In this document: in pieces, positions 55,324-64,000 of the stretch
Layout of the letters: each line of letters starts with the position of its first letter
Numbering within the stretch: the stretch's first letter is position 1
Source of the DNA: Kribbella pittospori
GTDB taxonomy: Bacteria > Actinomycetota > Actinomycetes > Propionibacteriales > Kribbellaceae
Direction of reading: 5' to 3'
Assembly (NCBI RefSeq): GCF_004331465.1
Contig: NZ_SJKB01000023.1
Coordinates: 34,305 to 98,304, forward strand
DNA length: 64,000 nt
The notes under the pieces: model-generated
Seen by the model: the letters and a program-made list of their open reading frames with translations, nothing else
Told to the model about the DNA's origin: nothing
The model's database searches: none
Translations under genes and position numbers: made by a program

Positions 55324-56885
55324 GAAGCCTCCCTGCTGCTTCGATGTGTCACCGCGTACGTCGAGGCCCAGTCGGCGAGCCCCTCCTCGCTCTCGGCCAC
55401 GATCAGGTCGTCGCCGGACCAGCCGGGGACGCCGATCGTCGTGCCGTCGGCATCGACCACCGTCGTCGCCCCGAGAACACGAGCTGCCGCGTCCACCGCC
55501 GTAGAGAAGTCCTCCACGGATTCAGGTGCGTAGGTCCACAGAACCGAGAGTGCGATGAGACGCTCGACGGCCCCACCGTCGACTCCGTCGGGGAAATCTG
55601 CCGATCGCGCTACGAGCAAGAGCTCCGACAACCGCGCGGGCAGTTCGACCCGCTCGACGATCTCCGCCGCGGCCACGAGTACCTCGGGCGGGACCGCGGG
55701 CGGATCCGGATCTCCCAGTTCGTCGTCCGCCGGTGGCGGATCCTCGATGTCGCTCGTTCGGCGGGGCGCGAGCAGGTCGTCCACGAGATCAGCGAACCGG
55801 ACGACCCGCGGCACCCGGGCGCCTGCGATCAGCGTCGCGAACGTCTCGGCAGGCTCGACAGCCACGTCCGCAGGCAGCATCAGCAACGGAAGGAACACAT
55901 CATCGGTGATGTTGGGGTTTCGCAGCCCGCCGATCGGCCGGAACGACTGGCGAGTCTGCTCATCGAGGAAGACCGTCCGCGCGTTGACCAGCCGCCCGTG
56001 CAGTTCCGTATGCCGCCGGCGACATTCCTCGAGCAGGCCGGCGATGCGCGCGGCCGCGCTCACGATGTGCAGGTCCGTGTCGGCACCGTCGAGGGCGCCA
56101 CGGACATGGTCGAGCAGCTTGGCCTCGGCCGCCAAGCGTTCCTCGAGATGAACGCGATTGCGCTCCAGCTGGCCCGGAACCTCCTCGGCCCACCTGTCCA
56201 GCACGGTTCGGATGTCGCGCGTGGTGTCCGCCACCAGCGTCCGCAGCTCATCCGCGTAGCGCACGGAGAGCAGCCTCGACCGCTCCGCTGCTTTCTCCGC
56301 CTGCCCGAACGCACCCCGCTCGAGTTGCCGAGCGAGCATCAACTCGATCGCTGCCTGCTCGTCCTCGACGTCGAACTCCAGTCCACCGACCAGCGCATTG
56401 ATCGCATCCTTCGACGCCCGCAATACATTCACACCCCGCGCATGGTCTTCGTGCTCCGTCAGCAGCCGAAACTCCACCGGAACCTGCCTGTGCCCAACGG
56501 CCCCGTCCTGGTTGCGGCTGAACGTCGAGATCTCGTAGCGGAACGGCGTCTCGCGGTCCCGCCGGTTCAGCAGCGCGTCCACGACGTACCGCGCGACGGA
56601 CCGGTGTTCATCAAACGGGCGCTCGGGATGCGCGGCGGCGGTGAGGCTCTGGAGAGCGGCAACTACCTCGTCATGGGTGACTTCGTCGTCGAAGCCCTGC
56701 CTCGCGATCACCGAATCGATCGCAGCGAGCGCGAGGGTCACCACGTCGTATGCGCGCTCGCCCCAGGCCTGCCGAGAGGCATTGTCCGCCGCATCGGCCA
56801 CCGGGCGTACCCGGAGAAGCGCCCGCACCCGCTCGCCGAACGAACCGTCGAAGACAGCTCGCCCGACCGGCTGCAGCTCACTCAC
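55320..56885 (-). CDS. jetA: Wadjet MukF/kleisin-like subunit JetA
   Basis: 521 residues from GTG 56885 (behind GAGGGGGTG; an ATG at 56942 would add 19 residues with no homology). Helical winged-helix N-terminus (AYDVVTLALAAIDSVIARQG, FDDEVTHDEVVAALQSL), RFRYEISTFSRNQ-like strands, a central helical part with charged coils (LERNRVHLEERLAAEAKLLD) and an acidic C-terminal winged helix. Together with JetB, JetC and JetD in the order A-B-C-D, all with ATGA overlaps, it forms a complete Wadjet operon. Subtype is not assigned. Confidence 0.82.
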   Translation of the reverse strand: MSELQPVGRAVFDGSFGERVRALLRVRPVADAADNASRQAWGERAYDVVTLALAAIDSVIARQGFDDEVTHDEVVAALQSLTAAAHPERPFDEHRSVARYVVDALLNRRDRETPFRYEISTFSRNQDGAVGHRQVPVEFRLLTEHEDHARGVNVLRASKDAINALVGGLEFDVEDEQAAIELMLARQLERGAFGQAEKAAERSRLLSVRYADELRTLVADTTRDIRTVLDRWAEEVPGQLERNRVHLEERLAAEAKLLDHVRGALDGADTDLHIVSAAARIAGLLEECRRRHTELHGRLVNARTVFLDEQTRQSFRPIGGLRNPNITDDVFLPLLMLPADVAVEPAETFATLIAGARVPRVVRFADLVDDLLAPRRTSDIEDPPPADDELGDPDPPAVPPEVLVAAAEIVERVELPARLSELLLVARSADFPDGVDGGAVERLIALSVLWTYAPESVEDFSTAVDAAARVLGATTVVDADGTTIGVPGWSGDDLIVAESEEGLADWASTYAVTHRSSREAS

Positions 56886-56965
56886 CGTACACCCCCTCGC
56901 GCACACACTGTGTTCACGGTTCGCCGGACAGTAGCGAACCACGCACTGGCCGCCCCATCAAGAGA

Positions 56966-58785
56966 TCACCGAACGTCGTGTACATCCGCTCCTGGTCGCC
57001 GAGTGTTACGGCCCGACAGCTCACTGCCTGCGTGGACGCGGGCAGCCGGAGAGGCCAGTTCGAGTTCGAAGCCGTGTTCGCTGATCCGCTGCCAGGTCTT
57101 CTGGAGCAGCAGGCGCGAGACCAGCGGCAACGACCGGACGCTAGGTTGATCGCCACGCCAGGTGCCGAGCAGCAGCAGGCAGATCTTCAGGCAGCCCTGC
57201 TCACGGGCCTCCAGCCGTCCCAGCCGATCCTCGATGGCATCCAGGATCGGCTGCCGGGCGTTGGCGTCGATCGCTCGAGTCAGAAGCTCCACACGTACCT
57301 GAGGCTCGCGGACCAGCATCTCGGCAGACACGACCGCCTGCGTGCAGAGATGGCTGAACGTCGAGGACCGCCCCTTCATCTTGGCGAACGTCAACGTGCC
57401 CTCGTCGGTCAACAGGTCGCAGGCCTCGAAGGCAGTCTCGCCGGGGAGCTTGACGTTGAGCCGGTCGATAACGGCAAGCCGGGGATTCTTGGACCGCTTG
57501 ACAGCATCGAGGTAGTCGGGCTCGTTGCCGCCGCGATAGTCCGGGAACGGGAACGTCGACCACGGGATCCGTTCCAGCTCGTCGTCGAGCCGTTTCAGGA
57601 ACCCTTCCTCGACGAGGTAGACCTCGCCGTCGCTGACGACATACACACGGTCGCCGATCTTGAGTTCGGCCACGATCAGATCGCTGATCGCGACGCTCTC
57701 GACATCGCTCGTCAGTCCCTCCAGGCACGCGCGGATCCGGCTGCGCAGCACCGGTTTGCCGTCGTCGTCCTCAGGTGGGTGCTTGATGATCCAGCCGCGC
57801 AGATGCTGCCAGGACGTGAGGACCCCATGCGGTACACCGCGCTGACCAGGCAGCGCGATCAGGAGCCGTTTCGACGCGTGCTCGTTCTGGGCCGCCCAGT
57901 CGGGCAGCACGAGGTCGACGGCCGGTTCGTCGGGCGTACCGATCCGGCGGACGATCTCCCGCAGTACGCCGTCCGCCTCAGCGCGCGTAGCGACCGGAAC
58001 GATCTGGTCGATCCATCCCCAATCCGCCTTGTAGTCGGTGCGCTGCCGCAGGTCGACCAGGTACTCCGCCAGTACGACGAAATCGTCGAGCGAATCGACG
58101 TACGTCGTGAATCTCACCCCTCGGCCGCCATCGACATCACGCATCAGCTCGTCGTTCGTCCGGACACTCAGGCTGCGCAGCAGGTCGGACACCTTGTCGA
58201 ACCGCAGCCCCTGCAACGGCGAGGCACTGTCGGCCCGGGCATCCATCCGATGCCGGAAGACATCACGGACCTCGCCAGACACCCGTCGCACGCGCGCCGT
58301 CGGATCCCCGACCACACGCCGCCTGCGCACACCTACCGGAACCTCCCGCCAAGGGCCGACACCGTCGCCGACGGAATGCCGATTCAGCGCCGTGACAACA
58401 CCGAACCGGGTGTCAAGCAACTCGGTCGGCATCGAACGCGACGCACCGCCGAAGCAGTAGACGACCCACCTGGGCTCCTGCGTCGCCGTCGATCTGGCGA
58501 CCACCAGCACAGCCTCGCTGTCGCCCGCAGAATCCGCAGCGGCAGCCCGAACTGCCGCAAGAACGGGCGCCACGTCGGAGGGCGCTTCCGGCTCCGTCGC
58601 ACGGCGATCTGCAGGTCGACGTCGGGCGCCGGCCCACCTGATTCCACCAGGCCTTCCTCGCGGACGCAGTACCACGTGAGGACATGCTCCTTGTCGGCCA
58701 GAGCCTGCAGCTCGACGACCTCCGCGTCCCGCGACAGCAACAAGACACTGAGCGGAAGGTCGACCCCTGCTGCCTCAGACTTCAT
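56966..58785 (-). CDS. TIGR04141/DUF6119-family protein upstream of Wadjet, one frameshift
   Basis: About 605 residues once a one-base frameshift near 58556-58561 is bridged. The N-terminus (ATG 58785, behind GGGAGGGTGGGGG) reads MKSEAAGVDLPLSVLLLSRD and RRSRKRPPTWRPFL; the second frame continues AAVRAAAADSAGDSEAVLVV. The hallmark block CDLLTDEGTLTFAKMKGRSS TFSHLCTQ (one run, split here) matches the HVK-SS-LSHL-QG signature of TIGR04141 proteins, although His is replaced. It is 81 bp upstream of jetA on the same strand and probably co-transcribed. The family is scattered and of unknown function; a defence accessory role is inferred from place. Confidence 0.72.
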
Positions 58786-58916
58786 CCCCCACCCTCCCCA
58801 CAAGCCCCGTCACCTATCGTGACGATTCGAAGTCCTCCCCGCACGCCGGTCGCGTGTCGTACCTAGCGTCTGGTGAGCTGTGATGCTGCTTGTCGGCCTC
58901 CACCACTGCGAGTAGA

Positions 58917-58932
58917 GTAGGTATGTACCTAC
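58917..58932. promoter_or_regulatory. Palindromic operator of the toxin-antitoxin pair
   Basis: GTAGGTATGTACCTAC has perfect 7-bp arms (GTAGGTA / TACCTAC) and a 2-bp centre. It lies just upstream of the AGGAGG ribosome-binding site of the antitoxin, as expected for Phd/YefM autorepression. Confidence 0.7.
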
Positions 58933-58948
58933 CCAGGAGGTGATCGTG

Positions 58949-59188
58949 ATGACCGCAATGAGTGCACGGGACTTCAACCGAGACGTCAGCGCGGCGAAGC
59001 GGGCGGCTTCTGACGGACCTGTCGTGATCACCGACCGCGGGGAGCCGGCGTACGTGTTGCTGTCGTTCGAGGAGTACCGACGGCTGCGTGAGGACGGGAA
59101 GGACCTCGTCGACAGGTTGAGCATGGACGAAGAGATCGACTTCGAGCCTGAGTTGGTCCAGATCGAGCTGAAGGTCCCCGACCTGTGA
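58949..59188 (+). CDS. Phd/YefM-family antitoxin
   Basis: 79 residues. SARDFNRDVSAAKRAASDGP, then VVITDRGEPAYVLLSFEEYR is the Phd/YefM DNA-binding fold. The C-terminal tail (DEEIDFEPELVQIELKVPDL) should wrap the toxin. The ATG at 58949 is best spaced from AGGAGG; a GTG nine bases earlier overlaps that site. The stop overlaps the toxin start (GTGA). Confidence 0.92.
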   Translation: MTAMSARDFNRDVSAAKRAASDGPVVITDRGEPAYVLLSFEEYRRLREDGKDLVDRLSMDEEIDFEPELVQIELKVPDL

Positions 59189-59607
59189 CGTTTCTGCTCG
59201 ACACCAACGTCATCAGCGAGCTGCGCAAGCCGCTGCGTGTGGCCGACGGCAACGTGCGGTCCTGGGCGGCCGCCTGCCGCCCTTCGGACCTGCACCTCAG
59301 CGTCATCACCATCCTGGAGCTCGAGATCGGAATCGGGCGACTCGAACGGAAGGACCGCACGCAAGGACAGCGCCTTCGCCGCTGGCTGGAGGGCAGCGTC
59401 CTGGCCGAGTTCGCCGGCCGGATCTTGCCGGTCGATCTGGCCGTTGCGCGGAGGGCGGCACAGCTGCAGGTTCCTGATCCACGGCCCGACCGCGACACGC
59501 TGATCGCCGCGACGGCAGAGGAACACGCCATGACGGTGGTGACCCGCAACCTCGCCGACTTCGAGCCACTGAACGTCCCGCTCATCAACCCGTGGCTGCC
59601 AGCCTGA
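59185..59607 (+). CDS. vapC: VapC-type PIN-domain toxin
   Basis: 140 residues from GTG. The metal-binding acidic residues of PIN RNases are Asp6 (FLLDTNVISEL), Glu45 (ITILELEIGI), Asp104 (PDRDTLIAAT) and Asp125 (TRNLADFEPLN). VapC toxins cleave tRNA or rRNA unless bound by the antitoxin. Overlap with the antitoxin gene ensures coupled synthesis. The pair lies next to the Wadjet operon and could stabilise the island. Confidence 0.92.
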   Translation: MTFLLDTNVISELRKPLRVADGNVRSWAAACRPSDLHLSVITILELEIGIGRLERKDRTQGQRLRRWLEGSVLAEFAGRILPVDLAVARRAAQLQVPDPRPDRDTLIAATAEEHAMTVVTRNLADFEPLNVPLINPWLPA

Positions 59608-60148
59608 GACCTGACGCATACCTGGCACCGAACCGCTGCCACAAACTTGTGCGGTCCGATCAAGCGGGCACGGGGTTGCATGAGGAGGGACACGTTCGCG
59701 GACAGGCACGAAGGCATCACCGAGTGGTCGCTGACGGTGGTGTCGGTGCTGTTTCTCGGCGTATACGCATGGCCTCGACGTGACCTTCTTTGTCGTCGGC
59801 CACTTCTGGCAGCACCGCTACACAAGCCGCTCCTCCCAGCTCTACGAGGACCGGATGCTGCGGATCGACAGCCCCATACCGTCGGCCCGGTCTTCTCGGC
59901 CACAACCCGGACGGACAAAGACACGTGCGCCTTCCTCGCCTTCCGACCCAGCCCATCCTGATGGCCGACGCACCGATCGGCTTCCAACTCCACACACTCG
60001 TAGCCTTCGCCCCGATCGCCCTGTGACCGTTCACCCGCCTCGTCCTCGTCAGCGCCCCCGGGGTGCAAGAACTCGGGCCAGTACGTCGAGCGTTCGGCGA
60101 TTGCCATGCGGGCCGGTCTGCCACCGGAGTCTGGTAGACGTTGGACTG
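59608..60148. other. Gene remnant region
   Basis: About 540 bp. The plus strand at 59685-59775 reads RRDTFADRHEGITEWSLTVV then SVLFLGVYAWP, like the first membrane segment of an ion-channel-type protein, but the frame does not continue. No complete gene is seen, and long minus-strand frames here have no recognisable content. Confidence 0.4.
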
Positions 60149-61180
60149 ATGAGTGGACGATCGGGTAGGCGGCAGCGGCGCCGCGGTGTGTGGCGTGTGC
60201 TGGTTGGTGCGGCGCTGCTTGTGTTCGCAGTGTTGTCTCACGACCGGTGGGGGCCGTGGTGGGCGAGTTGGTGGCAGGGGCCCCTGGCTGCTGATGGTCA
60301 ACTGCTGGGATTGTCGATCCTCGCCTGGGGGCGCATCGGGAAGGTCTCCCAGTTCGCTGCGGGTCTGGTGATCATCCTCGACCTCATCGGTCCTGACGCG
60401 CTGCGGGCTTACGGCACGCGTGGTCGCCGACGGCTGACGACGGCCCGTCGACGGATCACGTACACACGCGTCGCGGCACGAGTACTGGACAAGATGCAGG
60501 TGCTCGAGAATCGTGTGAAAAAGGACCTTCCACCGACAGGCGAGCGCGAACAACCGCCGCCCCTGAGCATCGATCACGACACCTACCAGACGCTGTTGGA
60601 CGACGTATTCGAAGCCTTCGATGGGGAGCTCACCTGCCGATCATGCACCAAGAGCGTCGTGACCATGGAGGTTCAGCCTCAACGCGTCTCGATTCCTGGT
60701 GAGCATCCATCCAAATGGGATTGCCTGCACGGGCGGACGATCCTGGGTCCCTACGTCGAAGCAGCGGTCCTCGACGACCTGACGAACGAGGAGAAGGCGG
60801 CTTGGCGCTACTCCGGCAGAGGCGGCGTTCAACGGTGGGCGCTCGGAGGCTCTTGCCTTGGCCTGCTCGTAGGAGTCGGCGGGGCTATGCTCATTCTCAA
60901 ATTCCTGATGCCGGTCGTACCGTTTCCGCTCGCAGTGACGCCGGCGCTTCTGCTCTTCTGGTCAGGTTCGGCGTTCGCGATGATAACTTCCGAGCCTGAT
61001 CAACGACGCTCGGCCGCGATTGCGCTCATGTGGCTGTGGGCGCTCGTCCAGCACCTCCCGGTGCTGCCTGCGCGGTTCATCACCCACCTCATGGACCGAG
61101 CGCAGCCTGCCCATCCGCTTCGCTGGGCAGCCGCGTACCTGTTCATCGCCGGCTCACTCCTCGACCTACTCGCGAGCTGA
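60149..61180 (+). CDS. Hypothetical multi-pass membrane protein with Cys/His motif
   Basis: 343 residues. The N-terminus is strongly basic (SGRSGRRQRRRGVWR) followed by membrane segments (VLVGAALLVFAVLS and FAAGLVIILDLIG). The cytoplasmic middle has ELTCRSCTKSV and WDCLHGRTILGP, possibly a small metal site. Three more segments follow (LGGSCLGLLVGVGGAMLIL, FPLAVTPALLLFWSGSAF, AAYLFIAGSLLDLLAS). ATG 60149 was chosen because the upstream frame to 59780 has unrelated sequence. No family recognised. Confidence 0.65.
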   Translation: MSGRSGRRQRRRGVWRVLVGAALLVFAVLSHDRWGPWWASWWQGPLAADGQLLGLSILAWGRIGKVSQFAAGLVIILDLIGPDALRAYGTRGRRRLTTARRRITYTRVAARVLDKMQVLENRVKKDLPPTGEREQPPPLSIDHDTYQTLLDDVFEAFDGELTCRSCTKSVVTMEVQPQRVSIPGEHPSKWDCLHGRTILGPYVEAAVLDDLTNEEKAAWRYSGRGGVQRWALGGSCLGLLVGVGGAMLILKFLMPVVPFPLAVTPALLLFWSGSAFAMITSEPDQRRSAAIALMWLWALVQHLPVLPARFITHLMDRAQPAHPLRWAAAYLFIAGSLLDLLAS

Positions 61181-61462
61181 CCTGACGACCCCGAGCGACC
61201 CACCAGACCCGCTTGCTCCAAGGACCTGACAGCCCGGTCGCACCGAACACACGCTGGTGACCTGTGCACGAAACGACGTTCCAGCCTGGTGGCCACGCGA
61301 CATCGAGCAGCATTATCCCGTTGTTGACCATCAGGCAGTTCCTCGACGTCTCGATCGTCAACCCTCACAACTCCGTCGCGGCGCCGGTCGGGCCATCTGA
61401 GAAGATGCGGCGCCCGCGTTGCCGGAGCCCTCCGTCGGAGACTCCGGCAACAGGTGTGGTGA

Positions 61463-63836
61463 TCAGTCGGTCCAGATGCCGCTGTCGACCAGGGCGATGG
61501 CGCTGTCATACCGGTAGTCAGAGGTGTCTGCGACAGCGATCTTGACAGTTACAGCTTGACCTGGGGTGACGGGCACCGAGCAGGTGAGAGGCACGGTGAG
61601 ACCATCCATCGTGGTCGAGTAGCCGGCCGCACCGGTCGCGTTGTCGACGTAGTACTCGCTGTTGGTCTTGTCGTTGATGGTGTTCACCGACACGGCCTCG
61701 GTGGTGGACGGAACTGTTGCGCAGTTGGTGCCGTCACGTAGATGGCCATCACGTCGTTGAACGGGCTGCCCACGAATTCGGGGTACTCCTCGCTGGCGAA
61801 GACGTATCTGATGTGCAGCGTCGTACCGGCTGGCACCAGGCTGACCTGGTAGCAGGCGGCGTCGAACGTCGGCAACCCGCCGGCCAGCTGCGTCAGGTCG
61901 TCGTCGCCCGGGCGCCCCAACTCGGTGCTGGCGAACTGGTCCGGAGTGCCTATTGCACCGGAAAGTTGCCCCGTGGTCAGGACCCACGTCTTCTTGCCAG
62001 GAACGAACCCGTCCACGTGCCCCCACTGGCCGGGATCGCCACCGACCGTGTCATCGACGCCGGTGATTCCAGGTCCGTAGAGCGTGTCCGGGGGCGAATC
62101 CGCGGCGAGGTCCTCACACCCCTTCGGCAGGAACCAGGGCGAACTGCCGTACGGCGTCTTGCCGGTCAGCGCATCGATGGTCACCTTCTGGCTGACGTCC
62201 CAGCTGCCGATCCACGCCTTCGCCACCATGCTCAGCCCGCGGGTGAACGAGGCTTCAGTCTTGCTGCACTGATTGAAGCGGGGATCGGCCTGGGGACAGT
62301 AGGGATTGAACTTGGCATCGAGCGGATTGATCTCGCCGCTGACCCCGGCGATCACCCCGGCGTCGGTCGTCCCGACGCCCGGGCCCAGGATGAGTTCGCC
62401 GCCCGCCTTGAGGGTGATGACCGTGTTCGAGCCGACCTTCGGCACGAGCGGCGCGGCTTCCATGATGGCGTTGCCTGAGAACGACGCGCCGTTCTTCAGG
62501 CTCATCGAGCCGGCGATCGCCACGCCTCCTGAGGCGCTGAGGCCCACGTTCGACATGTCGGCGCTTCCTTCGACACCGATCTCCGCCTTGGCGTCCAGCG
62601 AGATCGAGATTGGAACCGGCGTCACGCTCAGCGTCCGGAAGAGCTTCGGCAACCCGATCTTGCAGTGCACAGCACTGCTGACGTTGATGCTCGCGGCACC
62701 GACCACCTTGACAGTGAGCGCCGTGTCGAGCGATGCACCGACGGGGACCTCCTGCCCGAACAAGGAATACTTGTCGACCTTTGTCTTGAAGTGCCCGGCC
62801 AGCGCCAGCGAGGGCGCGAACACAACCTCTGTCCCCGCGCTGCCCCCACAGCCCGCGGCAGCCGCAGCTGACTTCTGCTGCGGACCCGGGCCTGCCTTAC
62901 CGACAATCGCTGCGGTCGCCAGTTCATCGAGGTTGAGCTCGTAGTAGTCGAACGCGTCACTCAGCCCACCGGCCTGAAGGTTGACAGTCCGCCCATCCGT
63001 GGCGACAGAGGTGACAACTCCCAGGAAGCCGCCAGGTAGCGCATTCGAGATGGGAAGGACGACGCCCGCCCCGGCCAGCGGCGCCGGCAGCCCCGGACGC
63101 AAGACGATCTTGACACCCGCGCCGGTGGTCTCCGCTGCCGTGAGATCCGTTGCCTTGGCCAACAGTGTCGTCGATGAGACGACATAGGTCGCAGCGCTAC
63201 TGCCCGGTGCTGCTCCCGTTTGCACGGTGAGGATCAGTGGGCCGACCCACCGGCCTTTCAGCTGTGTGTAGAGCGAGTAGGTGAATTGCTTGCCCGGTTG
63301 CAGCCCTTGGTCCGACGCCGACGTCCCGTGGGTTGAGATCGCCGTGCCGTGCAACCTGCTCGACGCCGGCTTGTCACCGCTAGTTCGGCGCAACACGAAA
63401 CGCGATCCGGGCGAGGCCGACAGTTCAGCGTTACCCCGGTCTGGGTGATGGCAGTCGCATGCAGCTGCCGGGCGCCCAGGTCGGGCACGAAACCGGCGTA
63501 CAACGGGATCGTCCGGCCCGGCCGGACGATCACCTCGTGCGGCACCGAGTGGCCGACGTACCGAACCCGTTGAAGGGCACGCTGGGCAGCCGGACGTGAT
63601 ACGAGCCAGCTGGCAGGCTCAGCGTCGTCTGGGTCAGCGTTCCGGGTTGGCTGCTTCATGGCGACGTACGCCGTCTTTCCGGCAAGCTCGACGTTCGCCG
63701 GCACTCCAGGCGGCGTGACGATCGTGACTCGCACGCTGCCGGTCTTGGGCGTTCCCGTGGCCCCCGCGGACGCCGCCGGGACGATCAGCGCCAGCGGTAC
63801 GACGAGCAGCAGTAATACACGTAGTTTTCCTCTCAT
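61463..63836 (-). pseudogene. Secreted choice-of-anchor L domain protein, two frameshifts
   Basis: ~790 codons over three frames. The first (ATG 63836) has a Sec signal (KLRVLLLLVVPLALIVPAAS) and a beta domain (TGSVRVTIVTPPGVPANVEL). A one-base loss near 63418 moves to a second frame (LSASPGSRFVLRRTSGD) with a large beta-rich body and, near its end, the choice-of-anchor L signature (RYVFASEEYPEFVGSPFNDV). A second shift near 61738 leads to RDGTNCATVPSTTEAVSVNT and the stop at 61463. It is probably a cell-surface or secreted adhesin-like protein. Two indels in an otherwise smooth gene could be decay or assembly errors. Confidence 0.75.
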
Positions 63837-63906
63837 GGTCCCCCCTATCTGGATTCCCCCACGCCCGCGCGGCAGAGCCGCTCGCGAACGTTTCCGGCAC
63901 ACGCTA

Positions 63907-64000
63907 GTGCCGCGCGTCGTTAGTTGATTTACGGTTGGTGGTTGGGATGATGAGGCATGGCGAATCGTCCTGCTGCTGCGTTGGTTCTGCGTGAGGGTGA
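63907..64000 (+). mobile_element. Left end of a third IS630-type element (runs off right edge)
   Basis: TA at 63905-63906 is followed by GTGCCGCGCGTCGTTAGTTG, which resembles the left end of IS630 element 1 (GTGGGTGCGCCCGTTAGTTC). A transposase start follows 50 bp later. It lies just upstream of the choice-of-anchor-L gene. Confidence 0.6.
63957..64000 (+). CDS. IS630-type transposase, first codons (partial)
   Basis: ATG GCG starts MANRPAAALVLREG at the right edge. This opening is typical of IS630-type transposases in actinobacteria. Only 14 codons are visible. Confidence 0.5.
   Translation, partial: MANRPAAALVLREG

Noticed and set aside
55344..58822. 601- and 690-codon plus-strand open frames opposite jetA and the TIGR04141 gene
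   Set aside because: They are long but lack any domain and show the high Arg/Asp/His/Gln content of antisense frames; the minus-strand genes explain the region.
1..64000. CRISPR arrays, rRNA genes, riboswitches
   Set aside because: No regularly spaced direct repeats, rRNA-like conserved stretches or riboswitch-like leaders were noticed while reading both strands.

Overview
The window is high-GC DNA with many GTG starts, ATGA/GTGA gene overlaps, Tat signals, ROK and IclR regulators and actinobacterial insertion sequences. It fits a soil-type actinomycete of the Propionibacteriales/Kribbella kind; the genus is inferred from gene style and was not tested.

1-29.8 kb is a carbohydrate-catabolic locus. 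It holds sulfatases, a Tat-exported right-handed beta-helix protein (polysaccharide lyase/hydrolase-like) and a binding-protein-dependent sugar ABC transporter (two permeases plus a lipoprotein). It also has a zinc alcohol/sugar dehydrogenase, a lactonase-like amidohydrolase, a rhamnonate-dehydratase-like enolase-superfamily enzyme and a DapA/KDPG-type aldolase; these four would make a non-phosphorylative sugar pathway ending in pyruvate. An IclR regulator, two Gfo/Idh/MocA oxidoreductases, a TIM-barrel isomerase, SGNH and alpha/beta hydrolases and an SDR are present. The right edge is a P450 with its own ferredoxin and ferredoxin reductase beside a ROK regulator. A motif close to GAACTGACGTCTTCATATTG recurs in at least four promoter regions and is a candidate operator of the IclR protein; a different motif is shared by the P450 and ferredoxin promoters. 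The locus is a mosaic: pieces of the permease, sulfatase, aldolase, ROK and beta-helix genes occur twice, the second time as remnants, beside ISL3, ISAs1 and two back-to-back IS630 elements.

29.8-47.9 kb is an accessory region. It contains a broken serine resolvase, an IS3 fragment, a membrane-spanning STAND-like NTPase with Ig-like extracellular domains coupled to a small protein that shares its N-terminal motif, and small membrane proteins. A two-component system has a lectin-like gene between kinase and regulator. There is an unrecognised 500-residue protein and a restriction-endonuclease-like/NTPase protein with a frameshift in a C-run.

47.9-59.6 kb looks like a defence island. It starts with a tRNA 3'-end-like sequence, a terminator and a truncated tyrosine integrase. 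It continues with a Wadjet-type jetABCD operon preceded by a TIGR04141/DUF6119 gene, and a Phd/VapC toxin-antitoxin pair with a palindromic operator. 59.6-64 kb holds a membrane protein, a secreted choice-of-anchor-L protein split by two frameshifts, and the left end of another IS630 element.

Several long, otherwise intact genes carry single-base frameshifts. Indel errors in the assembly are a real alternative to gene decay for these.
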